Assembly (NCBI GenBank): GCA_947589745.1
Contig: CANQCS010000028.1
Location: 1 to 32,381, forward strand
Direction of reading: 5' to 3'
Length of the DNA stretch: 32,381 nt
DNA from: an uncultured Oscillospiraceae bacterium
Lineage (GTDB): Bacteria; Bacillota; Clostridia; Oscillospirales; Oscillospiraceae
The position numbers and the translations under genes were made by a program. The number at the start of each line of letters is the position of its first letter. Position 1 is the first letter of the stretch. Of this stretch, positions 16,556 through 24,274 are shown piece after piece. Below the pieces are notes generated by a model. It was not told the origin of the DNA. It saw only the letters and a program-made list of their open reading frames with translations, and did no database searches.

Positions 16556-17469
16556 TACACCAGATCCCCCTCATACATTCCGCAGGCCCGCGCCAGCTTC
16601 AGGGTGCGCTCGGCCCCGGGGATAAACGCGATATCGATCATCTTGCCGTCCACGGTGAACACGCCCACGCCGGCGGCGGACTGCTCCCGGTACGCCCGGA
16701 CGATCTTCTCGGCCTGGATGACCTCCTTCTCGGTGGGAGCGAACACCTGGTGGACCAGGCGGATCTGCTTGGGGTTGATGAGGCTCTTGCCGTCAAAGCC
16801 CATGGCCTTGTTCTGCAGGACCTCGGCCCGGAAGCCCTCCTCGTTGTCCAGGTCGGTGAACACGGTGTCGAAGCACTGGACACCGGCGGCACGGGCGGCC
16901 ACCAGCATCTGGCCGCGGGCGGCCAGCATGTCCACACCGTCGGGCTGGAACACGGTCTGCATGCACTTGCGGAAGTCGCCGCCGGAGATGGCGACGCCGA
17001 AGAGCCGGTCGGAGGCGGCGCAGATCTCGTAGGCGTTGAGGATGCCCTTGGGGCTCTCCAGAGCGGCCATCAGCAGGGTGCGGCCCTTCTCGACGCCGAA
17101 CTCCTCCTCGGCCTTCTCCACCGCGGCCTCCACGGTGTGGACGTCGTTGGCGCTCTCGCACTTGGCGATACGGATGCCGTCGGCCCCGCCGGCCACGCAG
17201 ACGCGGATGTCCTCCTGCCAGTGGGGGGTGTCCAGGCCGTTGATGCGGACGATGACCTCGGTGTCACCGTAGTCAATGGTCTTCAGGGCGTGGTACAGGG
17301 AGAAGCGGGCGGCGTCCTTCTGGTTCTCGGCCACGGCGTCCTCCAGGTCCAGCATGATGGAGTCGCAGCCGTAGATGTAGGCGTCCTTGATGAGGCCCGG
17401 CTTCTGGGCGTTCATGAACATCATGGTCCGGCGCAGGCGGAACCGCTCCGGCTTGGGACGAGGGATCAT
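16555..17469 (-). CDS. citE: Citrate lyase beta subunit (citryl-ACP lyase)
   Basis: A 304-aa TIM-barrel lyase of the HpcH/HpaI/CitE superfamily that splits citryl-ACP into oxaloacetate and acetyl-ACP. Landmarks: RRTMMFMNAQKPGLIKDA near the start, DSIMLDLEDAVAENQKD (metal-binding Asp/Glu), VRINGLDTPHW, and LLMAALESPKGILNA with the conserved Glu. The ATG at 17469 has gggagg nine bases upstream and overlaps the citD stop as ATGA. An earlier in-frame start would add a non-conserved extension that lies inside citD. Role and order (citD-citE-citF) match the standard operon. Confidence 0.96.
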   Translation of the reverse strand: MIPRPKPERFRLRRTMMFMNAQKPGLIKDAYIYGCDSIMLDLEDAVAENQKDAARFSLYHALKTIDYGDTEVIVRINGLDTPHWQEDIRVCVAGGADGIRIAKCESANDVHTVEAAVEKAEEEFGVEKGRTLLMAALESPKGILNAYEICAASDRLFGVAISGGDFRKCMQTVFQPDGVDMLAARGQMLVAARAAGVQCFDTVFTDLDNEEGFRAEVLQNKAMGFDGKSLINPKQIRLVHQVFAPTEKEVIQAEKIVRAYREQSAAGVGVFTVDGKMIDIAFIPGAERTLKLARACGMYEGDLV

Positions 17470-17768
17470 CTCACAGCACCTCCCCAAGGGATATTGGCAG
17501 CTGACTGACCGCAGCTGCGGAACACAGCACACTCCACGCGGGCCTTCAGTGTGCAGTCCAGGGCGCCCTTGTCAACGACAGTGACCTTGGCGCTCTGCAC
17601 CTCCAGCCGCTCCAGGGTCTCCAATACGGTCTCGCGGATCTGACGGCCGTACTGGTTCATCACACTGGACTGGAGCGAGAGCTGGATCTTGCCATTGCCG
17701 GGTTCCACGGTGACCTGGGCGTCGCTGGACTCCAGGGTCCCGGCCATGGCGGGCTTCAGGATTTCCAT
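17466..17768 (-). CDS. citD: Citrate lyase gamma subunit (acyl carrier protein)
   Basis: A 100-aa carrier protein that bears the 2'-(5''-phosphoribosyl)-3'-dephospho-CoA arm. The attachment serine is Ser14 in AGTLESSDAQV, the same position as in E. coli CitD. VDKGALDCTLKARVE near the end is also conserved. The ATG at 17768 (MEILKPAMAGT) fits the family start; the Shine-Dalgarno aaggagg lies about 12 bases upstream, somewhat far. It is the first gene of the citrate operon. I could not find a convincing sigma-A promoter or a catabolite-control site in the AT-rich stretch upstream (17830-17920). Confidence 0.95.
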   Translation of the reverse strand: MEILKPAMAGTLESSDAQVTVEPGNGKIQLSLQSSVMNQYGRQIRETVLETLERLEVQSAKVTVVDKGALDCTLKARVECAVFRSCGQSAANIPWGGAVR

Positions 17769-17988
17769 GACTCGTGTCTTCCTCCTTTTTTCGACATCGG
17801 CAGGCGATTTTGTCAAAGGGTATTCTCCGCCTACCGTAGCATCGATAAACTATCATAAAAATTTTCGGAAAGCAACTACTTTTTTGTTTATATCCCATAT
17901 AATTTTTGATTATCTGTGGACAGATGTGCGTGAGACGGGGAGAATGCGGCGGGAGAAAAATTTCAAATCCGCAGGGCGCGGCGCTGGC

Positions 17989-18017
17989 TTGACACGGCGG
18001 GGCTGCGATGGTACAAT
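17989..18017 (+). promoter_or_regulatory. Strong sigma-A promoter driving a broken gene
   Basis: The -35 box TTGACA (17989-17994) is a perfect consensus. The -10 box TACAAT (18012-18017) follows after 17 bp. It points into the truncated HNH-like gene at 18121. Confidence 0.8.
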
Positions 18018-18120
18018 TGATACGTTCCGCGATGCTGCGGGTGGGTATGGCGGAGGTCGTAGACGCGAAGGATTTGGGTGCTGTCACCTGATGGAGGGTT
18101 TATAGTAGGAGATACGCATT

Positions 18121-18376
18121 GTGGCGCAGCGTGATGATTTTCCGGAAAGTGTGAAAGAACAGATAAGGCTTTGGAGTGGATGTCGCTGTTCTAATCCCAA
18201 TTGTCCTCACCCTGAAGAAGTCCTCTCGATAAGCCCTGAGTCGGGCAGAAGTATCAATACGGGCGTGATAGCTCATATTTGTGCTGCCTCACCCGGAGGG
18301 CCGCGCTATGACGCCTCCATGACGAGAGAGGAACGGAGAGGAGCGGGCAACGGAATGGTATATTTGTAATGCCTGT
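18121..18376 (+). pseudogene. HNH-endonuclease-like gene, frameshifted N-terminal remnant
   Basis: The GTG start at 18121 has aggag upstream. The first 70 or so residues look like the N-terminus of an HNH-endonuclease-like family that I recall with the pattern RCSNPNC...INTGVIAHICAASPGGPRYD. The first CxxxxC and the AAH/AASPGGPRYD block are visible. Near 18350 the frame breaks: the read frame ends NGMVYL, while a one-base shift gives NGWYICNAC, resembling the expected NGIWLCxxC. After about 18376 the similarity stops and the sigma-factor remnant on the other strand begins. The catalytic HNH part is lost. Such genes often accompany mobile or defence loci. Confidence 0.6.
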
Positions 18377-18899
18377 TTGCGGGTGAGTTGATATTTTTTC
18401 GCGATTGTCCGGGCGGAAAGCTGTTGAAAAACTTGGAGAGCAATGATGTTTCTCTCCAGTACTGGCAGAGCATAAAAAGCTTGCCACAGACATTTGTCCC
18501 TTTCCTGAGAAATTGAAATCATAAGCGGATTGGAACAGTTGAGCTGTGATTGGGCACGGTGTTTTAGCAAAAATGCGTTTCGATGGGCTGTGACTATCCG
18601 TGCAGTTCGGTTGCGAATCAGGTTCCTTGCGTATCCAGAAACCTAGTTGTAGAATCTGCTCTGTCCACGGTAACGGTATAGATATGCAAAGCAGCGCGCG
18701 AAAGCTTTATCGGTCGCCTCGGTATAGTCGAAAGTGCTCAATAATTTTTGATAGCCGGCCCATCTTGCAGACGGTAAAACATATGGACGGGATTCCCGAT
18801 AAAGGGTGTTCCAGGCATCCGTATTTCCGTCAAGCGCGTCCCTTGCCAGGCAAAAATCCCGCAACGGGTGTCTTCAGTTGATTCCTTAATCTTTGTCAT
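18345..18899 (-). pseudogene. ECF-like sigma-70 factor, decayed
   Basis: On the minus strand an ATG at 18899 starts MTKIKESTEDT. One base is then missing near 18866, before the frame continues LRDFCLARDALDGNTDAW. Region 2-like sequence follows (DYTEATDKAFARCFAYLYRYRGQSRFYN), and a TAG at 18645-18643 replaces what is probably a Trp codon. The same frame then continues VSGYARNLIRN to a region-4-like helix-turn-helix (ALPVLERNIIALQVF...LSARTIAKKYQLTRKQALQIY). It ends where it meets the HNH remnant. A frameshift, a nonsense codon and an uncertain C-terminus all indicate a dead gene of about 190 codons. Confidence 0.6.
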
Positions 18900-19060
18900 T
18901 TATTATAAATCTCCGGAGCCTTTCTACGGCGGACCGACAGATACATTACAGTCATTGTCGGAGAATGTCAATCATGGAGCAGAGAATTGTGGTAAACTGT
19001 TTGAGGCGAAAAGTAAAAAGAAACAGCGGCAGATATTGGGCTGATACCTGCAAAAATTTA

Positions 19061-19105
19061 AATACGCACCTGAGGTGGAATTGGTATACACAATGGATTT
19101 AGGTA
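19061..19105 (+). pseudogene. Truncated tRNA-Leu(UAG) copy
   Basis: Forty-four bases match the 5' half of the intact tRNA-Leu at 19161-19204 with about four differences, including the D-loop ttggtatacac and the anticodon region ggatttaggt. The match stops right after the anticodon loop. The offset is exactly 100 nt. It cannot fold into a tRNA. Confidence 0.8.
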
Positions 19106-19165
19106 ACGTCACCCCAGTGAAAGATTTTTGAACCGAATATGGCATGACCCGCGAAAACTGAATAC

Positions 19166-19250
19166 GCACCCGTGGTGAAATTGGTATACACGATGGATTT
19201 AGGTTCCATTTCGGAGACGAGTAGGGGTTCGAGTCCCCTCGGGTGCACCA
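19166..19250 (+). tRNA. tRNA-Leu (anticodon UAG)
   Basis: 85 nt with encoded CCA. The acceptor stem gcacccg pairs with cgggtgc. The anticodon stem is atgga/tccat with loop tttaggt, giving anticodon TAG. A long type II variable arm is present, and the T arm aggggttcgagtcccct is canonical. It decodes CUA leucine codons. Confidence 0.96.
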
Positions 19251-19293
19251 CCTTGCTTGGTCGTGTTGGAGAACAACAGGCCGTGCAACTCGG

Positions 19294-19329
19294 AAAGAAA
19301 CACTCCCTGTTATTGGGGAGTGTTTCTTT
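19294..19329 (+). terminator. Terminator of tRNA-Leu
   Basis: A 14-bp perfect stem, aaagaaacactccc with gggagtgtttcttt, around an 8-nt loop, followed by gtttc. It lies 44 nt after the tRNA. Confidence 0.85.
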
Positions 19330-19358
19330 GTTTCTGCACCAATTTTGCTCTGAGCGGT

Positions 19359-19834
19359 CTAATACTAATCACCAATAAAACACTTTAAAACAGAAAGAAG
19401 ATATGGTATACTGCCGAGGATGATGAAAATGTACAGATACACAGAAGGGGAAGCCAGATCTACTGTGTGCTGAAACGGCATAACTGGCAGAAAGTCATGC
19501 CACGGAGCAAGCATCCGCAGAAAGCAGACGAGGAGACGATCGATGCCTCAAAAAAATGAACGATCTGGTAAAAGAACTGCGGTTCTCCACGGGAAAGAGG
19601 GTGCGGCTGATGTTTCAGGCCGAGGCTGGATTTGGCCGGATCAACAAGCCCAGGTATTGCTGGTGTGAGAAAGGAGTCCGGCCCGTCGTTCCCTGCCATC
19701 ACATAAGAGAATGCAGATACGCCTATGGTGCTGTGGAGCCTGTTACAGGAGAGAGCTTCTCCCTGGTGCTGCCGTACTGCAATACGATCTGTATGAATGG
19801 ATTATTAAATGTTTTAATTAGTGTTTAGTATTAG
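19359..19834 (+). mobile_element. Decayed IS630-like element with terminal inverted repeats
   Basis: Both ends carry related inverted repeats: ctaatactaatcacc...taaaacacttt at 19359-19386, and its near complement at 19807-19834. Between them is an internally deleted transposase. One frame reads KRHNWQKVMPRSKHPQKADEE. After a frameshift at a run of seven A (about 19548-19555), the other reads RLMFQAEAGFGRI...KPRYCWC...YAYGAVEP...PYCNT. I recall the intact IS630 form as FQDEAGFGRI, so the catalytic Asp appears changed to Ala. The C-terminal part is missing. It is an inactive relic that could move only in trans. Confidence 0.75.
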
Positions 19835-19902
19835 TATGTCCAAAAGAAATACCAGCAAGAATCCCTTGGCTTGCTCCACGTTTCTGGGTGCTACTTACCC
19901 AC

Positions 19903-19975
19903 GATTGTTCATGGCCACATCGAGTGTCCATGAACAATCAATATTTCATTGCCTCTCGATGCGGCAATGAAATAT
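19903..19975. repeat. Twin perfect hairpins with complementary loops
   Basis: Hairpin 1: 12-bp stem gattgttcatgg / ccatgaacaatc (19903-19914, 19928-19939). Hairpin 2 follows after one base: 13-bp stem atatttcattgcc / ggcaatgaaatat (19941-19953, 19963-19975). Loop 1 contains catcgag (19918-19924) and loop 2 contains ctcgatg (19955-19961), which are exact reverse complements, so a kissing interaction is possible. No gene or T-run follows. Confidence 0.8.
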
Positions 19976-20042
19976 CGTCGTGCGATTCTGCCTGCCTCGC
20001 AAGTACACGTGACTCTTCTATTCCGACAAGCACCGCGCCATC

Positions 20043-20400
20043 AATTGCGTAGTGGAACGGAGCAACCAGCAGTACGTCTACGGAAAAACGACCAACGCAC
20101 CCAATAAGCCCCTGCACCAGCGCTTCAATTTCCTTGGGAACATACTAAAATAGCCGCAAATTCTCATACACGGGACAACGCCCGGTTTAGACAAAACCAA
20201 CCACAGGGCGAGCGCAAAACAAATCAAAAATTTTAAGTGAGTCCAGCCCTACGGGCTGGCGCCCTTTTGGGTACTTTTCCCACGTGGGAAAAGTACCCCG
20301 GGGTGCTGGCAGGCACCGAAAGTCAATTTAAGAGGTGAAAGGGGCCGGAGGCCCCTTTTGGACAGGATTAGGGGGCTGCGCCCCCACACCCCCCTTGGGG
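20043..20400 (+). repeat. Composite repeat copy D
   Basis: Right half of the composite element: core at 20043-20067, then accaacgcacccaat, gcaccagcgcttcaa, tttagacaaaaccaacc and a gtacttttcc hairpin (about 20272-20297). Its right flank (about 20245-20370) is the inverted complement of the left flank of copy B (about 10200-10325), including the segment agccctacgggctggcgcc. Modules have therefore been shuffled. From 19835 to here no gene is seen. Confidence 0.75.
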
Positions 20401-20410
20401 CGTAAGGAAA

Positions 20411-20441
20411 AAGCCCCCGGACCCGCCGGGTCCGGGGACTT
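20411..20441 (-). terminator. Terminator of the rplU-prp-rpmA operon
   Basis: GC stem aagcccccggaccc with gggtccggggactt around GCC, flanked by A/T runs, immediately after the rpmA stop codon on the minus strand. Confidence 0.85.
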
Positions 20442-20445
20442 TTGC

Positions 20446-20724
20446 TTACGCCTCGTAAACAGAGACCTGCTTCCGGTCGCGGCCCAGCCGCTCGAAGCGG
20501 ACAACGCCGTTGGCCGTGGCATACAGCGTGTCGTCACTGCCGATGCCCACATTCACGCCGGGGTGAATGTGCGTCCCACGCTGGCGGACCAGGATGTTGC
20601 CGGCCAGAACGTGCTGCCCGTCAGCCCGCTTGGGCCCCAGACGCTTGCTCTTGGAGTCACGGCCGTTCTTGGTGGAACCAACGCCCTTCTTATGGGCAAA
20701 GAACTGAAGACCAATCTGTAACAT
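20446..20724 (-). CDS. rpmA: 50S ribosomal protein L27 with cleavable N-terminal extension
   Basis: 92-aa ribosomal protein near the peptidyl-transferase centre. The start gives [21 protein letters not shown]. The sequence QFF followed by Ala-His-Lys-Lys is the Firmicutes extension cut by Prp to expose the functional N-terminus. A TTG six bases upstream (20730) is better spaced from aaagga and could be the true start, adding Met-Val. The gene is third in rplU-prp-rpmA, and its own processing protease is the gene before it. Confidence 0.95.
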   Translation of the reverse strand: MLQIGLQFFAHKKGVGSTKNGRDSKSKRLGPKRADGQHVLAGNILVRQRGTHIHPGVNVGIGSDDTLYATANGVVRFERLGRDRKQVSVYEA

Positions 20725-20772
20725 GACCAATTGCCATCCTTTCTGTAAGATGCTTGCCGGGGAACAGGAGGC

Positions 20773-21105
20773 TTATTCCGCCTCCATCACTTCAACATTG
20801 CCGGGGTACTCCCCGTGGAGCTCGCTGAGATACACCATCATGCCCGTCAGCAGATTCTGACAGGTATCCTCTGCCGTGGGTCCCAGGGAACCGGGGAGAC
20901 GAAGAGAGATTGCGGCGTTCCTCTCGTTCACCTTCACCGCCGCGCACAGGCCCATCACGTCGTTGATGACGCACTCGACCAGGCGCACCGTGCTGGTGAC
21001 CGCCGCGCACACCAGATCCTCGCCCGCCGCGGCGCTGCGGCTGTGGCCCTTGGCGTCGAACCCGGTGATCCGATCCCCCTCCATATAAAATGTGACAGTC
21101 GTCAT
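20773..21105 (-). CDS. prp: Ribosomal-processing cysteine protease Prp
   Basis: A 110-aa cytoplasmic cysteine protease that trims the L27 extension. The catalytic pair is visible as His in AKGHSRSAAAGEDLV and Cys in DLVCAAVTS, which is the family signature. The start codon lies three bases after the rplU stop, indicating translational coupling, and rpmA follows 48 nt later. The gene order matches other Firmicutes and supports the assignment. Confidence 0.95.
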   Translation of the reverse strand: MTTVTFYMEGDRITGFDAKGHSRSAAAGEDLVCAAVTSTVRLVECVINDVMGLCAAVKVNERNAAISLRLPGSLGPTAEDTCQNLLTGMMVYLSELHGEYPGNVEVMEAE

Positions 21106-21108
21106 GCC

Positions 21109-21420
21109 TCAGGCGGTGATCTTCTGGATCTCGACCTTGGTGTAGGGCTGACGATGGCCCTGCCGCTTGCGGTAACCCTTCTTGGGGTTGTACTTGAAGA
21201 TGCGGATCTTCTTGCCCTTGCCGTTCTTCACGACAGTGGCCTCCACCTTGGCGCCGGCCACGGTGGGAGTGCCGATGGTGGCGTTGTCGCCGTCCAGCAC
21301 CGCCAAGACCTGGTCAAAGACCACCTGCTCGCCGGCCTCCACGTCCAGCTTTTCGATGAACAGGGCCTCGCCCTCGCTCACCTTGTACTGCTTGCCGCCG
21401 GTCACAATGATTGCTTGCAT
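21109..21420 (-). CDS. rplU: 50S ribosomal protein L21
   Basis: 103-aa ribosomal protein that binds 23S rRNA. It starts [20 protein letters not shown] and ends [11 protein letters not shown], both standard, as is [22 protein letters not shown]. The frame is open upstream, but those 36 codons are leader RNA and the family begins at the chosen ATG, which is preceded by gaggtgcaaagaga. First gene of the rplU-prp-rpmA operon. Confidence 0.97.
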   Translation of the reverse strand: MQAIIVTGGKQYKVSEGEALFIEKLDVEAGEQVVFDQVLAVLDGDNATIGTPTVAGAKVEATVVKNGKGKKIRIFKYNPKKGYRKRQGHRQPYTKVEIQKITA

Positions 21421-21550
21421 TCTCTTTGCACCTCGCTTTCCTTTATTATGAGGCACTTTCCGCGCCTCTTTACGGGCTCGCTCTCGTAGGCGGCGCTCCT
21501 TACACCGGTTTGGCGGTGCAGCGCGCACTTATGCCCATTCAAAGCGGCTT
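21421..21550 (-). ncRNA. Probable L21 leader (autoregulatory 5' UTR)
   Basis: About 130 nt lie between promoter and rplU start. On the minus strand the leader contains the paired segment caccgccaaaccggtg followed by taaggagcgccgcc, and a second paired element gaggcgcggaaagtgcctc before the ribosome-binding site. Firmicutes rplU operons commonly carry a structured L21 leader (Rfam family). I recognise the layout but could not align it to the covariance model. Confidence 0.5.
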
Positions 21551-21554
21551 ATTT

Positions 21555-21583
21555 AGTATACCAGTCAAAAACCGGTTTGTCAA
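21555..21583 (-). promoter_or_regulatory. Sigma-A promoter of rplU-prp-rpmA
   Basis: On the minus strand TTGACA (21583-21578), a 17-bp spacer, and TATACT (21560-21555). Confidence 0.88.
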
Positions 21584-21634
21584 CATATTTTTTTAGAAAG
21601 TGACCCCCATGGCGCGGCAAATCCGATTTTTTCC

Positions 21635-21663
21635 TTTACAACCGCCCGATTTTGTGGTACCAT
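21635..21663 (+). promoter_or_regulatory. Likely promoter of guaB
   Basis: TTTACA (21635-21640), a 17-bp spacer and TACCAT (21658-21663), ending 46 nt before the guaB start. The -10 match is moderate. Confidence 0.55.
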
Positions 21664-21709
21664 TCAGGCAATACAAATGCCCGTCAAATAGAAAAAAGGA
21701 GAAAGCGAT

Positions 21710-23224
21710 ATGGCCTACTACTACCCCGAGCCCTCCCATACCTTCAGCGAGTACCTGCTGGTGCCCGGCTACACCTCCCCGGAGTGCATCCCCGCCAACG
21801 TCTCCCTGCGCACCCCCCTGGTGAAGTTCCGCAAGGGGGAGGAGGACTGCCCCTTCATGCTCAGCATCCCCATGGTCTCCGCCATTATGCAGTCCGTGTC
21901 CAACGACACCCTGGCCGTGGCCCTGGCCCGGGAGGGCGGTCTCTCTTTCATCTACGGCTCCCAGTCCGTGGAGGACGAGGCGGCCATGGTGGCCCGGGTG
22001 AAGAGCTACAAGGCCGGCTTCGTGGCCAGCGACTCCAATCTGTCCCCGGACGCCACGCTGCGGCACGTACTGGAGCTGAAGGCCCGGAAGGGCCACTCCA
22101 CCGTGGCCATCACCTCCGACGGCACGCCCCAGGGCAAGCTGCTGGGCATCGTCACCGGCCGGGACTACCGCGTCAGCCGCATGGACCCCGCCACCCCGGT
22201 GCGGACCTTCATGACCCCCCTGAACCGTCTGGTCACCGCCCCCGAGGGCACCACCCTCAAGGCCGCCAACGACATCATCTGGGACCACAAGCTCAACTCC
22301 CTGCCCATCGTCTCCGACGACGGACGGCTCCTGTACTTCGTCTTCCGCAAGGACTATGAGCAGCACAAGGAGAACCCGGACGAGCTGCTGGACAGCCACA
22401 AGCGCTATATGGTGGGCGCGGGCATCAACACCAAGGACTATGAGCAGCGGGTCCCTGCCCTTCTGGACGCCGGGGCGGACGTGCTGTGCATCGACTCCTC
22501 CGAGGGCTACACCTGCTGGCAGGAGCGGACCCTCCGCTTCATCCGGGAGCGCTACGGCGACACCGTCAAGGTGGGCGCGGGCAACGTGGTGGACCGGGAC
22601 GGTTTCCTGTTCCTGGCCAAGGCCGGGGCGGACTTCGTCAAGGTGGGCATCGGCGGTGGCTCCATCTGCATCACCCGGGAGACCAAGGGCATCGGCCGCG
22701 GCCAGGCTACGGCCCTCATTGAGGTGGCCCAAGCCCGTGACGAGTACTTCGCTGAGACCGGCATCTACATCCCCATCTGCTCCGACGGCGGCATCGTCCA
22801 CGACTACCACATGACGCTGGCCCTGGCCATGGGCGCGGACTTCATCATGCTGGGCCGGTACTTCGCCCGCTTCGACGAGAGCCCCACTGCCCGTGTGCTG
22901 GTCAACGGCCAGTACATGAAGGAGTACTGGGGCGAGGGCTCCAACCGCGCCCGGAACTGGCAGCGCTACGACCTGGGCGGCGGCAGCAGCCTGGCCTTTG
23001 AGGAGGGCGTGGACTCCTACGTCACCTACGCCGGTCCCCTGAAGGCCAACGTGGAGAAGAGCCTCTACAAGGTGAAGTCCACCATGTGCAACTGCGGCGT
23101 CACCACCATCCCCGACCTCCAGCGGGAGGCCCGCCTGACCCTGGTCTCCGCCACCTCCATCGTGGAGGGCGGCTACCACGACGTGGTCCTCAAGACCCAC
23201 GGCTCCTCCGCCCAAAACGTCTAG
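21710..23224 (+). CDS. guaB: IMP dehydrogenase
   Basis: 504-aa enzyme oxidising IMP to XMP with NAD, the committed step of GMP synthesis. ATG at 21710 behind aaaggag. The (beta/alpha)8 core is interrupted by a CBS-type region (about residues 110-215: [39 protein letters not shown]). The active-site loop reads [23 protein letters not shown], with the catalytic Cys in GSICITR and GGG where many enzymes have [28 protein letters not shown] is the phosphate-binding part. It stands alone on a transcript or with deoD, which follows after a 167-nt gap containing a hairpin repeat. Confidence 0.95.
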   Translation: MAYYYPEPSHTFSEYLLVPGYTSPECIPANVSLRTPLVKFRKGEEDCPFMLSIPMVSAIMQSVSNDTLAVALAREGGLSFIYGSQSVEDEAAMVARVKSYKAGFVASDSNLSPDATLRHVLELKARKGHSTVAITSDGTPQGKLLGIVTGRDYRVSRMDPATPVRTFMTPLNRLVTAPEGTTLKAANDIIWDHKLNSLPIVSDDGRLLYFVFRKDYEQHKENPDELLDSHKRYMVGAGINTKDYEQRVPALLDAGADVLCIDSSEGYTCWQERTLRFIRERYGDTVKVGAGNVVDRDGFLFLAKAGADFVKVGIGGGSICITRETKGIGRGQATALIEVAQARDEYFAETGIYIPICSDGGIVHDYHMTLALAMGADFIMLGRYFARFDESPTARVLVNGQYMKEYWGEGSNRARNWQRYDLGGGSSLAFEEGVDSYVTYAGPLKANVEKSLYKVKSTMCNCGVTTIPDLQREARLTLVSATSIVEGGYHDVVLKTHGSSAQNV

Positions 23225-23312
23225 TTACTTTTTCTTGAAAGAAAAAGTAACCAAAAAGAACTTTAACATCGCTCTTTAGTCGCTGCGTTACCCACATTTT
23301 CCGCACGGTGAC
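23224..23312 (+). repeat. Hairpin repeat family 2, copy 1
   Basis: The perfect hairpin gttactttttctt / aagaaaaagtaac sits at the guaB stop codon. It is followed by ccaaaaagaactttaacatcgctct and, further on, acattttccgcac. A second copy at 32182-32270 shares most of these bases, and its stem differs by a compensating pair (gatac/gtatc). It may double as the guaB terminator. Confidence 0.75.
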
Positions 23313-23391
23313 GGCAGCGGTCTCGCATCAAAAAATAGGGACTTGGTCCTCGACAGTGCTGCGGCGGCATCGCCGCGGAAAGGAGATATCC

Positions 23392-24108
23392 ATGCCTACC
23401 CCCCACAACTCCGCGCAGCCCGGCGATTTCGCCAAGACGGTCCTCATGCCCGGCGACCCCATGCGCTCCAAATTCATCTCCGACTCCTACCTGGAGGACG
23501 CCAGGCTGGTCAACAACGTCCGGGGCGTCCAGGGCTATACCGGCACTTTCCGGGGCGTCCCCGTGTCCGTCATGGCCTCCGGGATGGGGATGCCCTCCAT
23601 GGGCATCTACGCCCACGAGCTCTACAGCCAGTACGGCGTGGAGAACATCATCCGCATCGGATCCGCCGGGGCCATCAGCGACCGGCTGAAGCTGAAGGAC
23701 GTGGTGGCCGCCCAGGCCGCCTGTACCGACTCCAACTTCGCCCACCAGTACGGCCTCCCCGGCATCTTCGCCCCCATTGCGGACTTCACCCTGCTGGAGA
23801 CCGCCGTGGCCGCCGCCAGGGACCTGCGGATCAAAATGCCTGTGGGCAACGTCTTCTCCTCCGACACCTTCTACGACGCCTCCAACTCCACCATGAAGTG
23901 GGCCTCCATGGGCGTCCTGGCCGTGGAGATGGAGGCGGCGGCCCTGTATATGACCGCGGCCTCCCTGGGCAAGCGGGCCCTGGCCATCTGCTCCATCTCT
24001 GACAGTCTGGTCACCGGGGAGGAACTCACCGCCGCCCAGCGGCAGACCGTCTTCACCAACATGATACGCATTGCGCTGGAGACGGCGGTCAGAATAGGCA
24101 GCCGGTAA
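23392..24108 (+). CDS. deoD: Purine-nucleoside phosphorylase (DeoD type)
   Basis: 238-aa hexameric-type enzyme that phosphorolyses purine (deoxy)nucleosides to base and (deoxy)ribose-1-phosphate. ATG at 23392 with aaggag. Visible motifs: MPGDPMRSKFI (phosphate site Gly/Arg), GMGMPSMGIYAHEL, IRIGSAGA, VEMEAAALY (ribose-binding Met-Glu) and the late CSISDSL Asp that contacts the base. It follows guaB, forming a purine interconversion pair. A strong terminator follows. Confidence 0.95.
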   Translation: MPTPHNSAQPGDFAKTVLMPGDPMRSKFISDSYLEDARLVNNVRGVQGYTGTFRGVPVSVMASGMGMPSMGIYAHELYSQYGVENIIRIGSAGAISDRLKLKDVVAAQAACTDSNFAHQYGLPGIFAPIADFTLLETAVAAARDLRIKMPVGNVFSSDTFYDASNSTMKWASMGVLAVEMEAAALYMTAASLGKRALAICSISDSLVTGEELTAAQRQTVFTNMIRIALETAVRIGSR

Positions 24109-24116
24109 ACACAGCG

Positions 24117-24152
24117 AAAACAGGGGACGGCCCGCACCGCCCCCTGTTTTTT
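24117..24152 (+). terminator. Terminator after deoD
   Basis: Stem aacagggg(a)cgg with ccg(c)cccctgtt, followed by TTTTTT (ending near 24152). Eight nucleotides after the deoD stop. Confidence 0.9.
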
Positions 24153-24238
24153 CGCGTTTGTGCCGCCGCAACCGAAACTTTACGCCCCGCAACGCAAATG
24201 CAACAGAAAATTGGTAGTCGTTGCGCCGGTCTCCCGGG

Positions 24239-24244
24239 TATAAT
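24239..24244 (+). promoter_or_regulatory. -10 box upstream of the XRE regulator
   Basis: Perfect TATAAT about 30 nt before the start codon, without a good -35 box. The upstream 60 nt contain repeated gcaac units and the inverted pair cgcaac...gttgcg, possible operator sites for autoregulation. Confidence 0.5.
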
Positions 24245-24274
24245 GACACCACATTTTCAAGGAGGTGCTCACCT

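Noticed and set aside
17830-17920. Promoter for citDEF in the AT-rich stretch (TATGAT on the minus strand at 17857-17852)
   Set aside because: No -35 box at a 16-18 bp distance; the nearest TTGCTT is only about 12 bp away.
17920-17945. cgtgagac near 17931 resembling the loop of the citrate hairpins
   Set aside because: Only eight bases match, the orientation is opposite to that of the transcribed hairpins, and no stem surrounds it.
18893-19102. 69-codon plus-strand frame before the tRNA
   Set aside because: It runs through the truncated tRNA copy, has no ribosome-binding site and resembles nothing.
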